From Maricaulis sp034659015 (GTDB taxonomy: Bacteria > Pseudomonadota > Alphaproteobacteria > Caulobacterales > Maricaulaceae), in assembly GCA_034659015.1 (NCBI GenBank), contig JAYEGL010000012.1, forward strand, positions 124,001 through 188,000: a stretch of DNA of 64,000 bases, read 5' to 3'. Below, piece after piece: positions 24,676 through 34,370 of this stretch (the first letter of the stretch is position 1; every line of letters starts with the position of its first letter). The notes below the pieces were generated by a model. That model ran no database searches. It saw nothing but the letters and a program-made list of their open reading frames with translations, and was not told the origin of the DNA. A program made the translations under genes and the position numbers.

Positions 24676-26619
24676 TCAGTCGATCGGCTCCCGGACGCTG
24701 CCGTCTTCAGAGAGATAAATCTCCCCGCCCTTCTCGCGGAACTCCGCCGCCTTCTCGGCCATCGCGTCTTCCACCCCATTCGGAGCCCGCGCAGAGCCAA
24801 ACGTGTCCCGGATCTCCCTTGTAATCTCCATCGAGCAAAACTTCGGCCCGCACATGGAGCAGAAGTGCGCCACCTTGTGCGCCTCTTTCGGCAGGGTCTG
24901 GTCGTGGAAATCGCGCGCCGTCTCCGGGTCGAGCGCCAGGTTGAACTGGTCTTCCCAGCGGAATTCGAACCTGGCGCGTGACAGGGCGTCGTCGCGGATC
25001 TTGGCGGCGGGGTGGCCCTTGGCGAGGTCGCCGGCGTGGGCGGCGATCTTGTAGGTGACGACGCCGGTCTTCACGTCGTCGCGGTCGGGCAGGCCGAGAT
25101 GCTCTTTCGGCGTGACGTAGCAGAGCATGGCGCAGCCGAACCAGCCGATCATCGCGGCGCCGATGCCGCTGGTGATGTGGTCATAGCCGGGCGCGATGTC
25201 GGTGGTGAGCGGGCCGAGCGTGTAGAAGGGCGCCTCGTGGCACTCGGCCAGCTGCTTGTCCATGTTCGCCTTGATCTTGTGCATGGCGACATGGCCCGGC
25301 CCCTCGATCATGACCTGGCAACCCTTCTCCCAGGCGATCTTCGTCAGCTCGCCCAGCGTCTCCAGCTCGGCGAACTGGGCGCGGTCGTTGGCGTCGGCGA
25401 TGGAGCCGGGGCGCAGGCCGTCGCCCAGGGAGAAGCTCACATCATAGGCGCGCATGATGTCGCAGATCTCGTCGAAATGGGTGTAGAGGAAGCTCTCCTT
25501 GTGGTGCGCCAGGCACCATTTCGCCATGATCGAGCCGCCGCGGCTGACGATGCCGGTGACGCGGTCGGCGGTGAGCGGCACATAGGCCAGGCGCACGCCG
25601 GCATGGATGGTGAAATAGTCCACCCCCTGCTCGGCCTGTTCGATCAGCGTGTCGCGGAACACCTCCCAGGTGAGGTCCTCGGCGATGCCGTTGACCTTTT
25701 CCAGCGCCTGGTAGATCGGCACGGTGCCGATCGGGACGGGCGAATTGCGCAGGATCCATTCGCGCGTGTTGTGGATATTCTTGCCGGTGGACAGGTCCAT
25801 CACCGTGTCGGCGCCCCAGCGGATCGCCCAGACCATCTTCTCCACCTCTTCCTCGACACTGGAGGCGACGGCGGAATTGCCGATATTGGCATTGATCTTG
25901 GTGAGGAAGTTGCGGCCGATGATCATCGGCTCGAGTTCCGGGTGGTTGATATTGGCCGGGATGATGGCGCGGCCGCGGGCGATCTCGTCCCGCACGAATT
26001 CCGGGGTGACGTGTTCCGGGATGGACGCGCCGAAGCTCTCGCCCTCGGCGATGCGCGCGGCAGCGCCCTCCACGGCGGCCTTGCGGCCGAGGTTTTCCCG
26101 CTCGGCGACATAGACCATTTCCGGCGTGATAATGCCGGCCTTGGCGAATTCATACTGGGTGAGCGGGGCGCGCTTCGTGCTGTCCCAGCTGGCATCCTCG
26201 CTCATGGAACAGGGCGAAGAGGCGGTCTCCACCGGCGCGGCCTCGGTGCGGGCACGCAGCGGCTTGTTGCGCACCGGGAATTCGCGGGCGAGGTATTTGC
26301 CGCTCGCCCCGCCATTGTCCAGCGGCGAGAGGGGACGGCCCTCATAGGCTTCCGTCTCGCGATCCTTGTACCAGTCCAGACGGTGGCGCGGCAGGCCGTG
26401 CTCGACGTCGAGCTTGTGATCGGGATCGGAATAGGGACCGGACGTGTCGTAGACGCGCACCGGCGGCTCGTTGGCCGTGGGATGCAGGTCGATCTCGCGA
26501 TGCGGCACTTTCAGCGCCGGCGCCGTGGCCGGCGAGGTATAGACCCGGCGCGAGCCCGGCAGCGGGCCGGTGGTGACTTTGGGAGTCTCGAACTCGGACT
26601 GGGAGGTGGGCTTGTTCAT
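24676..26619 (-). CDS. thiC: Phosphomethylpyrimidine synthase ThiC
   Basis: The 647-residue enzyme makes 4-amino-5-hydroxymethyl-2-methylpyrimidine phosphate from AIR in thiamine synthesis, using a 4Fe-4S cluster and SAM. The cluster ligands are the C-x2-C-x4-C of CSMCGPKFC near residue 595. Other ThiC blocks include NINHPELEPMIIGRNFLTKI, GADTVMDLSTGKNIH, SRGGSIMAKWC and EGPGHVAMHKI. Length is normal. A TPP riboswitch lies upstream on the same strand. A diverged duplicate of its last 40 codons lies about 230 bp downstream. Confidence 0.97.
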   Translation of the reverse strand: MNKPTSQSEFETPKVTTGPLPGSRRVYTSPATAPALKVPHREIDLHPTANEPPVRVYDTSGPYSDPDHKLDVEHGLPRHRLDWYKDRETEAYEGRPLSPLDNGGASGKYLAREFPVRNKPLRARTEAAPVETASSPCSMSEDASWDSTKRAPLTQYEFAKAGIITPEMVYVAERENLGRKAAVEGAAARIAEGESFGASIPEHVTPEFVRDEIARGRAIIPANINHPELEPMIIGRNFLTKINANIGNSAVASSVEEEVEKMVWAIRWGADTVMDLSTGKNIHNTREWILRNSPVPIGTVPIYQALEKVNGIAEDLTWEVFRDTLIEQAEQGVDYFTIHAGVRLAYVPLTADRVTGIVSRGGSIMAKWCLAHHKESFLYTHFDEICDIMRAYDVSFSLGDGLRPGSIADANDRAQFAELETLGELTKIAWEKGCQVMIEGPGHVAMHKIKANMDKQLAECHEAPFYTLGPLTTDIAPGYDHITSGIGAAMIGWFGCAMLCYVTPKEHLGLPDRDDVKTGVVTYKIAAHAGDLAKGHPAAKIRDDALSRARFEFRWEDQFNLALDPETARDFHDQTLPKEAHKVAHFCSMCGPKFCSMEITREIRDTFGSARAPNGVEDAMAEKAAEFREKGGEIYLSEDGSVREPID

Positions 26620-26684
26620 GGCGCGCGCCTTTCATCGTGTGGCGGGCGCCGGCGTTGCGTTCAGGACTCCGCCCGTGCGGAGCA

Positions 26685-26798
26685 TGTCCCATCCCGACGC
26701 CGGCATGACCCGGATCCGGTCCTAAGGGTGACGTCTCAGCCCTTGTCCCCGACCTGATCGGGGACCCCGATCAGGATGCGGCGCAAGGACACCCCTTG
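26685..26798 (-). promoter_or_regulatory. TPP riboswitch (THI element) upstream of thiC
   Basis: Read on the minus strand it contains AGGGGTGTCC, GGGACAAGGGCTGAGA, CACCCTTAGGACC, GGATCCGGGTCATGCCGGC and GGGATGG in the order of the THI box. The CTGAGA and CCGGGTCATGCCGGC segments are the conserved pyrimidine- and pyrophosphate-sensing parts. About 65 bases separate it from the thiC ATG, so it probably controls translation or early termination when thiamine pyrophosphate is plentiful. Confidence 0.93.
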
Positions 26799-26948
26799 GA
26801 ACTGTTGCCTGCGAGGATGGAGAGGATGCACCGATTTGGCAACCGGGCCAGCCCGGCCCTGTGCGCCCGGCCCGTCTCTCCCCTGAACGCGGGATGGCGT
26901 CCGGCGCCACGCCGCGTCAGTCTGGCCGCAAAAGGGATGGAGGATGTC

Positions 26949-27500
26949 ATGCTGCTGACGTTATTCTGGCTGATCGCCGCCCAGGATACGCCGCCGGACG
27001 CCGGTGCGGCGGACGGGATCTGGTCGCTGCCCAATGGCCGCTATGCCGAACGCCATGCCGACGGCACGCCTGCCTGCGACGATCCGCAGGCGCGGCGCAT
27101 CGTGCTGGACGCGACGAATATCGTGTCCGACGCCGATGGCGGGATGGCGACGGGGGGCCGGCTGCGCCTCGCCCTCGAGCCAGGCGATCCGCAGGACTAC
27201 CGGATCCGCCAGCTCATTTCGGCCGGTCTGCGCGCGCCGGCCTACCAGGACCGCATGCTCGGCCAGATCCAGGCCGGCCGCCTGCACGAGGGCGGTCTGG
27301 ACAGCCATGTCAGCGGTGAGCTGACCATGCTGGTGCTGACCTCCGGCAATGGCGACATCACCCCGATCTCCGTCACCTGGTCCTACCAGGGCGATTTCGA
27401 GGTGCTGGTCCAGCAGATCCACGAGCCCGCCTATGCCGGCCGGCTGGGCGAAGACGGCCCGGTGCTGCGCGCCTTTTCCCGCTGCGGACCTGCGGACTGA
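26949..27500 (+). CDS. Exported hypothetical protein (183 aa)
   Basis: The ATG for MLLTLFWLIAAQ follows GGAGG at about 7 bases. The first ~14 residues form a short hydrophobic signal-like segment, then an acidic mature protein with two Cys (in TPACDDP and the terminal SRCGPAD) that could form a disulfide. No known domain is recognised. It is divergent from the thiC riboswitch and ends 2 bases before the convergent dipeptidase gene. Confidence 0.65.
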   Translation: MLLTLFWLIAAQDTPPDAGAADGIWSLPNGRYAERHADGTPACDDPQARRIVLDATNIVSDADGGMATGGRLRLALEPGDPQDYRIRQLISAGLRAPAYQDRMLGQIQAGRLHEGGLDSHVSGELTMLVLTSGNGDITPISVTWSYQGDFEVLVQQIHEPAYAGRLGEDGPVLRAFSRCGPAD

Positions 27501-27502
27501 GC

Positions 27503-28840
27503 CTACTCGTCCGCCACGGCGGCCGCCTCGGCGGCGCGCATCACGCGCAGCACATTGCCCGACCACAGCATTTCGATCTCGTCGGGCGTGTAGCCGCGGC
27601 GCAGGAGCTCCTCGGTCACCGCCGGGGTCTCGCTGGCATCCTCCCAGCCGCCGACCCCGCCGCCGCCGTCGAAGTCCGAGGCGATGCCGACATGCTCGAT
27701 CCCGGCGACCGCGACGGCGTGGTCGATATGATCCGCCAGAACGCCGATCCCGACATCGCCGTGCTCGGCGCGCAGGGCGGCCATGCCTTCCTGGTAGGCG
27801 GCGATGATCTCCGGCGTCGCCGCCTCGCGGCCCTCCGGCGTGTCCAGGTTCAGCTCGGCGGCCAGGGCCGCGCGGCCCTCGGTCACGGCCTCGGGCACGG
27901 CGCCGATATAGCGGCGGAAGGCGACCATCTGGGCGACGCCGCCATTGTCGCGGATCGCGCGCAGCTGTTCGTCGTCCAGATTGCGGGCATTGTCGTAGAC
28001 GGCGCGGGCGCCGGAATGCGAGGCGATCACCGGCGCGCGGGAGAGTTCGATAGCCTCCATCATCGTCGCCTTCCCGACATGGGAGACGTCGACGACGATG
28101 CCGTTGTCGTTGAGCGCGGCGACCAGTTCGCGGCCCAGATCGGTCAGGCCGGGATCTTCGGCGGGCTCGCCGGCCTCGGTGTCCGGATTGGAGGAACCGC
28201 CGAACTGGTTATTGCCGAAATGGGTGATCGACATGTAGCGCACGCCGCGCTCGGCCCACATCGGCACGTCGGCAACGCTGGTGCCCAGCGGATAGGCGTT
28301 CTCCATGCCGATCAGCGCCACGAGGCGTCCGGACGCGGCGATCGCTTCGACCTCATCGGCCGTGGTCGCCAGGGCGATCCGGTCGGGATCGTTGGCCAGC
28401 ATGCGCGAAATGCCCTCATACTTGGCCTCCGCCCGTTCGCGGGCCTCGGCATAGCCCTCGTCCGTCAGCGGACCCTGGCCGACATAGACGATGAAGAAGG
28501 CCGCATCGAGCCCGCCCTCTTCCATCTTGGGCAGGTCGACCTGGGCATGGGTGTGCTCGCCCGGATCGAGCGCATCCGTGCCGTAGCCCGCTCCGATATC
28601 GACATGCGTGTCCAGGGTGAGCGTGCGGGCATGGATCTCCGCGGCGGAGGAGACGGGATAGTCGCGCTCGGCCGGGGCCGTGTCCTGCTCCGGCGCCTGC
28701 GTCTGCTCGGCAGCCTCCGAGGCCGGCGCCTCCGCATCCGGCGTTGCCGGTTCCTCGCTGGCCGGCGAACAGGCGCCCAGCGTGATGGCCAGCACCATGG
28801 CAAGAACCAGGGCGGACACTGCGAAACGATCAACCCGCAT
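27503..28840 (-). CDS. Membrane dipeptidase family M19, predicted lipoprotein
   Basis: The 445-residue precursor has a lipobox L-G-A-C at residues 21-24, then a Glu/Ala/Pro-rich linker to about residue 60. Zinc-site motifs of renal-dipeptidase-like M19 enzymes are present: DTHVD (77-81), Glu180 in GMENA, His254 in VVDVSH, His275 in ASHSGAR, and SDFDG near the C-terminus. It likely cleaves dipeptides in the periplasm. Single gene with a 238-bp upstream region before a divergent acyltransferase. Confidence 0.92.
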   Translation of the reverse strand: MRVDRFAVSALVLAMVLAITLGACSPASEEPATPDAEAPASEAAEQTQAPEQDTAPAERDYPVSSAAEIHARTLTLDTHVDIGAGYGTDALDPGEHTHAQVDLPKMEEGGLDAAFFIVYVGQGPLTDEGYAEARERAEAKYEGISRMLANDPDRIALATTADEVEAIAASGRLVALIGMENAYPLGTSVADVPMWAERGVRYMSITHFGNNQFGGSSNPDTEAGEPAEDPGLTDLGRELVAALNDNGIVVDVSHVGKATMMEAIELSRAPVIASHSGARAVYDNARNLDDEQLRAIRDNGGVAQMVAFRRYIGAVPEAVTEGRAALAAELNLDTPEGREAATPEIIAAYQEGMAALRAEHGDVGIGVLADHIDHAVAVAGIEHVGIASDFDGGGGVGGWEDASETPAVTEELLRRGYTPDEIEMLWSGNVLRVMRAAEAAAVADE

Positions 28841-29078
28841 GACGATATTCCCTCTCGATCAGATGGCGCGAAGTCTAGGCGCCACCGCGTCCATGGCAAG
28901 GCCAAGCTGTTGGCGTTCCTTCCCATTCTGGGTCAGCACCCCGGACGATTTTGACACCGTGTTACCCGATTGCCTCGAATGCTGGGCGCTATCTTCATGA
29001 TTTGTTGACGGGTTTTTTCTGCCAGCCGGGCGCGCATGCCTCTTGCACCGCTGGCTGTGAAAACGGGAGTGGGATGAT

Positions 29079-30173
29079 ATGAGCAAGCTCGGCTTTCTGT
29101 TCCGCGACGGCCTCGGCCGTCTGGAAGACAAATCCAACAATTTCACCGCGATGCGTATCGCCTTCGCGATGGTCGTGCTCTACGGCCACGCCATCGTCAT
29201 CCCGATGGGCAAGCCCTATGTCGGCACCTGGGGGCTGACGGTGGACTTCGTCGTGCAGTGCGCCCTGGACGGCTTCTTCATCCTGTCCGGCTACATGATC
29301 ACCGCCAGCGCGATGAAGACCAAAGAGATATCGCGCTACACGGCCTCGCGCTTTTTCCGCATCTTCCCGGGCCTGATCGCCGCCGTGCTGATCGTCTTCG
29401 CGGTCTATCCCTTTTTCACCTCGCTCTCCCAGGCCGAGTACTGGTCGAGCGCGGAAACCTGGACCTTCCCGCTGGTGATGATCGGCCAGATCGACCCGCT
29501 CGCCGGCCTGCCCGGCACGTTCGAGAATTCGCCGGTCGGCCACAGCGCCAACGGTCCGCTCTGGACGATCCGCTACGAGCTGATGGCCTATCTCGGCGTG
29601 GGCATTCTCACCGTGATGGGGCTCTACCGGACGAAATGGCTGGTCGTGCTCTGGGCCGCCCTGGCCTGCGTCTTCGGGGCGCTGGTCGCCACTTTCGGCT
29701 ATTCCGGCATCGGCGAAGGCACGATCACCACGCTGGCGCGCTTCGGCCCGGCCTTCATGATCGGCGCCTTCTTCTTCGCCGCGCGCGAGCATGTCCGCAT
29801 CAGCCCGGCCTTCATCGCCCTGGCCGGCGTGGCCGCCCTGGCCGCCCACGAACTGGCGATCGGCTGGATGATGCTCGATATCTTCCTGGCCTCGGCCTAT
29901 CTCTGGCTCGGCCATGCCCACATCAAGGGCCGCGTCGGCCAGGCCGTGCGCAATGTGGAAGACGTTTCCTACGGCATCTACATCCTGCACTGGCCCATCG
30001 GCCTGATCGCCTTCGCCCTCCTGCCCGGCCTCAACACGACCGAGCTGGCCCTCATCATGGCCCCCGCCGCCATCCTCGCCGGCTGGGTGCTGCGGGTGAC
30101 CGTGGAAGTGCCGGCCCTGGCCTGGAAGGACAGGCTGCAGCCGCGGCGGAAGGTGCGCGTGGCGGCGGCTTAG
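29079..30173 (+). CDS. Acyltransferase 3 family membrane protein
   Basis: The 364-residue protein has about ten hydrophobic helices. Early in the sequence is the family's catalytic His in VVLYGHAIVI, followed by DGFFILSGYMI and SRFFRIFPGL (the RxxR region). GPLWTIRYELMAYL occurs in the middle, and the late YGIYILHWPIG block is typical. Such enzymes O-acylate exported glycans, lipids or antibiotics; the substrate cannot be inferred. No sugar-synthesis neighbours are present. Confidence 0.9.
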   Translation: MSKLGFLFRDGLGRLEDKSNNFTAMRIAFAMVVLYGHAIVIPMGKPYVGTWGLTVDFVVQCALDGFFILSGYMITASAMKTKEISRYTASRFFRIFPGLIAAVLIVFAVYPFFTSLSQAEYWSSAETWTFPLVMIGQIDPLAGLPGTFENSPVGHSANGPLWTIRYELMAYLGVGILTVMGLYRTKWLVVLWAALACVFGALVATFGYSGIGEGTITTLARFGPAFMIGAFFFAAREHVRISPAFIALAGVAALAAHELAIGWMMLDIFLASAYLWLGHAHIKGRVGQAVRNVEDVSYGIYILHWPIGLIAFALLPGLNTTELALIMAPAAILAGWVLRVTVEVPALAWKDRLQPRRKVRVAAA

Positions 30174-30202
30174 GCAGCGCCACCCTCCTCCAACCCGCCT
30201 TT

Positions 30203-30341
30203 CCATTTTTCCCGGCCGGAGCCCGGCCTCGATCCCGGCTCAGGGCCGGGAGGGCGCAGAGCCGGGATCAACCGGACGTAGTTCCAGCACGGTGTCTCCC
30301 GTTGGTCCCGGATAGCACTGCCGCGCTTCCGGGAAAAATGG
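30203..30341. repeat. Dispersed palindromic repeat family A, copy 2
   Basis: Bounded by CCATTTTTCCCGG and CCGGGAAAAATGG as perfect inverted termini. The interior differs from copy 1 except for GGTCCCGGATAGCACTG-like ends, so the ends are the conserved part. Confidence 0.75.
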
Positions 30342-30357
30342 AGATTGAGCCTGGCGA

Positions 30358-30521
30358 CAAGGGCTCGCCCCGCTTGCGGGGGAGCTGTCCGCGCAGCGGA
30401 CTGAGGGGGCGCTGCGTCAGCAGCGCCGAGCGCGTAGCGCGCATTGACTCACCCCCTTCGACCTCACCCGGCCCAAGGGCCGGGCTCGGCCACTTCCCCC
30501 GCTTCGCAGGGGAAGCCTGGA
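30358..30521. repeat. Dispersed repeat family C, copy 1
   Basis: This 164-bp GC-rich unit starts AAGGGCTCGCCCCGCTTGCG and ends CGCTTCGCAGGGGAAGCC. Its reverse complement at 38368-38527 is nearly identical over both ends and most of the middle (GAGCTGTCCGCGCAGCGGAC). It lies just downstream of purA and may form its 3' structure. Confidence 0.85.
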
Positions 30522-30523
30522 GA

Positions 30524-31813
30524 TCAGCCCCTGAACGGATCCTGCATCAGGATCACGTCCTCGCGCTCCGGGCTCGTGGAGACCAGGGCGATCGGGCATT
30601 CGATGAGTTCTTCCAGGCGGCGGACATATTTCACGGCCTGGGCGGGCAAGTCGGCCCAGGAGCGGGCGCCGGCGGTGGAGCCCTGCCAGCCGTCCAGTTC
30701 CTCGTAGACCGGCGTCACCTTCGCCTGGGCTTCCTTGCCGGCAGGCAGGTGGTCGAGGCGGCGGCCGTCCAGCTCGTAGCCGACGCACACCTTGATCGTC
30801 TCGAACCCGTCCAGCACGTCCAGCTTGGTCAGCGCCACGCCGTCCACGCCGCCGACCTGCAGGGTCTGGCGGGTGATGACGGCATCGAACCAGCCGCAGC
30901 GGCGCTTGCGCCCGGTGACGACGCCGAATTCGCGGCCCCGCTCGCCCAGCCGCTGGCCGTTCTCGTCCTCGAGTTCCGTCGGGAAGGGACCCGAGCCGAC
31001 GCGGGTCATGTAGGCCTTGGCGATGCCCAGCACATAGCCGACATCCTTCGGTCCCACGCCCGTGCCCGCCGAGGCCTGGCCGGACACCGTGTTGGAGGAG
31101 GTGACGAAGGGATAGGTGCCGTGATCGACGTCGAGCAGCGCGCCCTGGGCGCCCTCGAAGAGGATTTTCTTGTCGGCGTCGTTGGCGTCCTTGAGGACGC
31201 GCCAGACCGGCGCCGCGAAGGGCAGGATTTTCGGGGCGATGTCCATGAGTTCCGCGACCAGCGTGTCGGCGGAATATTCCGCGTGCCCCAGCCCGCGGCG
31301 CAGGGCGTTGTGATGGTGCAGGATTTCGGTGACACGGGCGCGCAGTGCCGTCTCGTCGGCCAGATCGACGACGCGCACGGCACGCCGGCCGACCTTGTCC
31401 TCATAGGCCGGGCCGATGCCGCGGCGCGTGGTGCCGATGGCCTCGCCGTCGTCGCGGTTCTCGCGCAGCGCGTCCAGCTCGCGGTGGATCGGCAGGATCA
31501 GCGCGGCGGTCTCGGCGATCTTGACCACTTCCGGGGTGATCTTCACGCCCTGTTCGGCGATCCGGTCGACCTCGGCCACGAAGGCCCAAGGATCGACGAC
31601 GACGCCGTTGCCGATCACGGAGAGCTTGCCGCGCACCACGCCGGAGGGCAGCAAAGAGAGCTTGTAGACCTTCTCGCCGACGACCAGCGTGTGGCCGGCA
31701 TTGTGGCCGCCCTGGAAGCGCGCCACCACATCGGCCCGGTGCGACAGCCAGTCGACCAGCTTGCCCTTGCCTTCATCGCCCCACTGGGCGCCCACGACGG
31801 TAACATTGGCCAT
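30524..31813 (-). CDS. purA: Adenylosuccinate synthetase
   Basis: The 429-residue protein begins with the GTP-binding VVGAQWGDEGKGK loop and contains GGHNAGHT, TTRRGIGPAYEDK and VTGRKRRCGWFD. These are all standard PurA signatures, and the length is that expected for the family. It converts IMP, aspartate and GTP to adenylosuccinate in AMP synthesis. The ATG before ANVTVVG has GGGAGG upstream; an earlier in-frame ATG adds 13 unrelated residues. Single gene. Confidence 0.98.
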   Translation of the reverse strand: MANVTVVGAQWGDEGKGKLVDWLSHRADVVARFQGGHNAGHTLVVGEKVYKLSLLPSGVVRGKLSVIGNGVVVDPWAFVAEVDRIAEQGVKITPEVVKIAETAALILPIHRELDALRENRDDGEAIGTTRRGIGPAYEDKVGRRAVRVVDLADETALRARVTEILHHHNALRRGLGHAEYSADTLVAELMDIAPKILPFAAPVWRVLKDANDADKKILFEGAQGALLDVDHGTYPFVTSSNTVSGQASAGTGVGPKDVGYVLGIAKAYMTRVGSGPFPTELEDENGQRLGERGREFGVVTGRKRRCGWFDAVITRQTLQVGGVDGVALTKLDVLDGFETIKVCVGYELDGRRLDHLPAGKEAQAKVTPVYEELDGWQGSTAGARSWADLPAQAVKYVRRLEELIECPIALVSTSPEREDVILMQDPFRG

Positions 31814-32007
31814 ATCAGCCTCCCGCAACAGCGCCCGCCATCCGAGTGACATCGCCTGCCGGACACGGCCGTCCGGACGGGTGCCGCAGCGCGGCGGATG
31901 TCAGTCGTCAGATCAATGAAACAGCGGGCTCGAACGGGCGGCAGGCTTAGAACAGATCGCGGGGCCTCACAAGAGAGCGTTCAGCCCCGCGACCGGTCCC
32001 GGACCCG

Positions 32008-33531
32008 CTATTCCACACGTTCGAAAACATCGCCGTCCCAGTCGAGCGCCGCGACGGCGCCACGCTCGTCGCGCCGGAAGGCGAAGCGGTCGGGCCCGTA
32101 GAACGGGCTGGCGACGCCGCCGAACAGGTCCGTGCGCGCCGGCTCCAGCCGCAGCCGCATGTCGCCCATCCGCGCGACAAGACCGGTGTCTTCCAGCGCG
32201 ACCGTGACAACGTCATAGGCGCCCTCGCCGGTATAGGTGCCGGCATAGGCGGCCAGGGCCTCCGCATCCGGCTGCCAGGTCCAGCCGCCCCAGGCCGTGT
32301 CGGCCCGCCGCTCCGCATCGCGATTGATGCGGTGTTCGAGCAGGCGGTCGATCTGCTGGGGATAGTATTCGACCCGGGTGTCCGCCCAGCGCTCGGCATC
32401 GGGATGCTCGGTGAGGAATTGCAGGAATTGCACGACCGTGCGGCCAGACAGCCAGCCGGTCATGTTGTCGGAATTGGCAAAGGCTGCGATGCCCACGCCC
32501 AGGTCCGGCGAGAACGCCATGACCGAGCGCGCTCCGGTATAGCCGCCGCCGTGAATGTACAGCGCGTGGCCCTCGAAATCGCAGATATTCCAGCCCAGGG
32601 AATAGCCCGAACACGGCAGTTCATAGGCGTTGCGCCCGTCTTCCTGGTGGGTCTCGACGCCCGATGCGTGGGCCTCGGCCACCACCACGCCGGTGAGCCC
32701 GGAGCCGTCCGGCCCGTGTCCGCGCAATTGTAGCTGAAGCCAGGCGGCCATGTCGTTCGGCGAGGTCACGATACCGCCAGCGGATTGCATTATTCCGTCA
32801 ATCTTGGGCCTGAGGTCGAACCAGCCGTCCGCCTCGCCCTGCCAGATATGGTTCCAGGCAAGCTCGTCCAGCGGGAAATCCGAGGTGCGCGCCGAGGTGT
32901 GCGCCAGACCCATCGGCTCGAAGATCACCGCGTCCAGCCAGTCCTGCCAGCTGCGCCCGGTCTGGCTTTCCAGGATGGCGCCATAGATGTTGTAGCCCAG
33001 ATTGTCGTAGTCGAAGCCGGGCTCGCGCGGCTCGCCGTATTGCGCGATCAGGGCCGGATAGTCGGCCGGGTCGACGCGGGTGACATAGGCTTCCAGCAGG
33101 GTCAGCCGGTCGAGATCGATCGGCACCTGGTGGGTCAGCAGGTCGCGCATCGTCCAGCCCGCCGGATCGACGCCCTCGGGGAAGTCGATATCCGGCCAGT
33201 GATCGGCGATCGTACTGTCCAGGGCGAGAATGCCTTCCCGGTCCAGCCACGCCGCCAGCAGGCCGACATAGGCCTTGGTCTGCGAGGCGATGTAGAGCGG
33301 CGTGTCCGCGGTCAGCGGCGCCCCGGTCGCGGTGTGGCGCACGCCTTCGACATGCTCGAGCAGGACGTCGTCGGCCGTCACGGCGACCACGGCATAGCCC
33401 GGCGCGATTCCGCCGAACCGGTCGAGGAAGGCGTCCAGCCGGTCGGCGGCGCCCTGCGGCGTCTCCGCCAGCGCGCCGGTCGCGGTCAGCAGGGCGGCCG
33501 CTGCGGCGGCCAGGGACAAACGAATTCGCAT
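32008..33531 (-). CDS. Serine hydrolase, beta-lactamase/PBP4-like fold, exported
   Basis: The 507-residue precursor has a signal peptide (1-21, ATGALAE). The catalytic triad motifs are S82-Q-T-K85 (SxxK), Y174-D-N176 (YxN) and HGGGYTG as the KTG equivalent. About 130 C-terminal residues form a separate beta-rich domain like that in many class C beta-lactamase-related esterases and peptidases. Substrate unknown; antibiotic hydrolysis is not implied. AGGAG precedes the ATG. It is downstream of an AraC gene on the same strand but separated by 70 bases. Confidence 0.88.
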   Translation of the reverse strand: MRIRLSLAAAAAALLTATGALAETPQGAADRLDAFLDRFGGIAPGYAVVAVTADDVLLEHVEGVRHTATGAPLTADTPLYIASQTKAYVGLLAAWLDREGILALDSTIADHWPDIDFPEGVDPAGWTMRDLLTHQVPIDLDRLTLLEAYVTRVDPADYPALIAQYGEPREPGFDYDNLGYNIYGAILESQTGRSWQDWLDAVIFEPMGLAHTSARTSDFPLDELAWNHIWQGEADGWFDLRPKIDGIMQSAGGIVTSPNDMAAWLQLQLRGHGPDGSGLTGVVVAEAHASGVETHQEDGRNAYELPCSGYSLGWNICDFEGHALYIHGGGYTGARSVMAFSPDLGVGIAAFANSDNMTGWLSGRTVVQFLQFLTEHPDAERWADTRVEYYPQQIDRLLEHRINRDAERRADTAWGGWTWQPDAEALAAYAGTYTGEGAYDVVTVALEDTGLVARMGDMRLRLEPARTDLFGGVASPFYGPDRFAFRRDERGAVAALDWDGDVFERVE

Positions 33532-33602
33532 GGCAATCTCCTGTATCCGGCCCCATCCTGTCGTACAGACCGGCGCCGGTATTGAACGCATGAAACCCGG
33601 CC

Positions 33603-34370
33603 TCAGGCCGCCGCGAGAAAGCCGCGCAGCGCCTTCGGGGTCAGGCCGGTCTGGCGCTTCATGCTGCGCGTCATGTGCGCCTGGTCGGCAAACCCGGCAT
33701 CGGCCGCGGCCTCGCTTAGGCGCATGCCGCCGGCCAGCAGGCCCAGGGTACGGCCGACCCGCCGGCGCAGGCGGTAAACGCTGGGCGAAGCACCGTAATG
33801 GGCGGAAAACACGCGCGACAGATAAACCCGATGCAGGCCCGCCTCGGCCGCGATGGCGGCGATGTCCGCCGTCTCGGCCGGATCGTCCAGGCGCTCGCGC
33901 ACCCGGGCCAGCCAGGCGGGCGGATCCGTACGCCGCGCCGGCGGCGGGCCATCCAGCCGGGCAATCAGGTCGACGAGGGCATCGCCCGCCGCGGCTTCGT
34001 CCTCCGACAGCAGGGCATGGAGTTCGGGCAGGCGGGCCGGCGGCATGTGCGGCGCCCAGTGCCAGTCGTCCGGCGACACGCCGGCGGCAGCCTCGCCCGC
34101 GCCGGGGCGGAAATTGACAGACAGGATCAGCGCGCCGTCGCGGTCGTGGTAGTGATTATCGTGCGCGAGACCGGCCGGCTTCACGCCGATACCCTGCTGG
34201 TGCAGCTCGCGCGACTGTCCGCCATGCCCCTCGCTCAACCCGCCGCCCAGCAGGAAGGAGACCTGGTGGAAGTCATGGCTGTGCGACGGCATGGCCAGGC
34301 CGGCGCCGTAATAGCTCAGCTTCACGGCCAGCCCGTCCGTTTCATACACGCGGCGCGACCGCATCGTCAT
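33603..34370 (-). CDS. AraC family transcriptional regulator
   Basis: The 255-residue protein has an N-terminal cupin-like sensor region (SHSHDFHQVSFLLGGGL) and a C-terminal double helix-turn-helix (about residues 160-250, with IAAIAAEAGLHRVYLSRVF and AAADAGFADQAHMTRSMKRQ). Effector unknown. The start region overlaps nothing and the divergent gene begins 172 bases away. Confidence 0.9.
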   Translation of the reverse strand: MTMRSRRVYETDGLAVKLSYYGAGLAMPSHSHDFHQVSFLLGGGLSEGHGGQSRELHQQGIGVKPAGLAHDNHYHDRDGALILSVNFRPGAGEAAAGVSPDDWHWAPHMPPARLPELHALLSEDEAAAGDALVDLIARLDGPPPARRTDPPAWLARVRERLDDPAETADIAAIAAEAGLHRVYLSRVFSAHYGASPSVYRLRRRVGRTLGLLAGGMRLSEAAADAGFADQAHMTRSMKRQTGLTPKALRGFLAAA

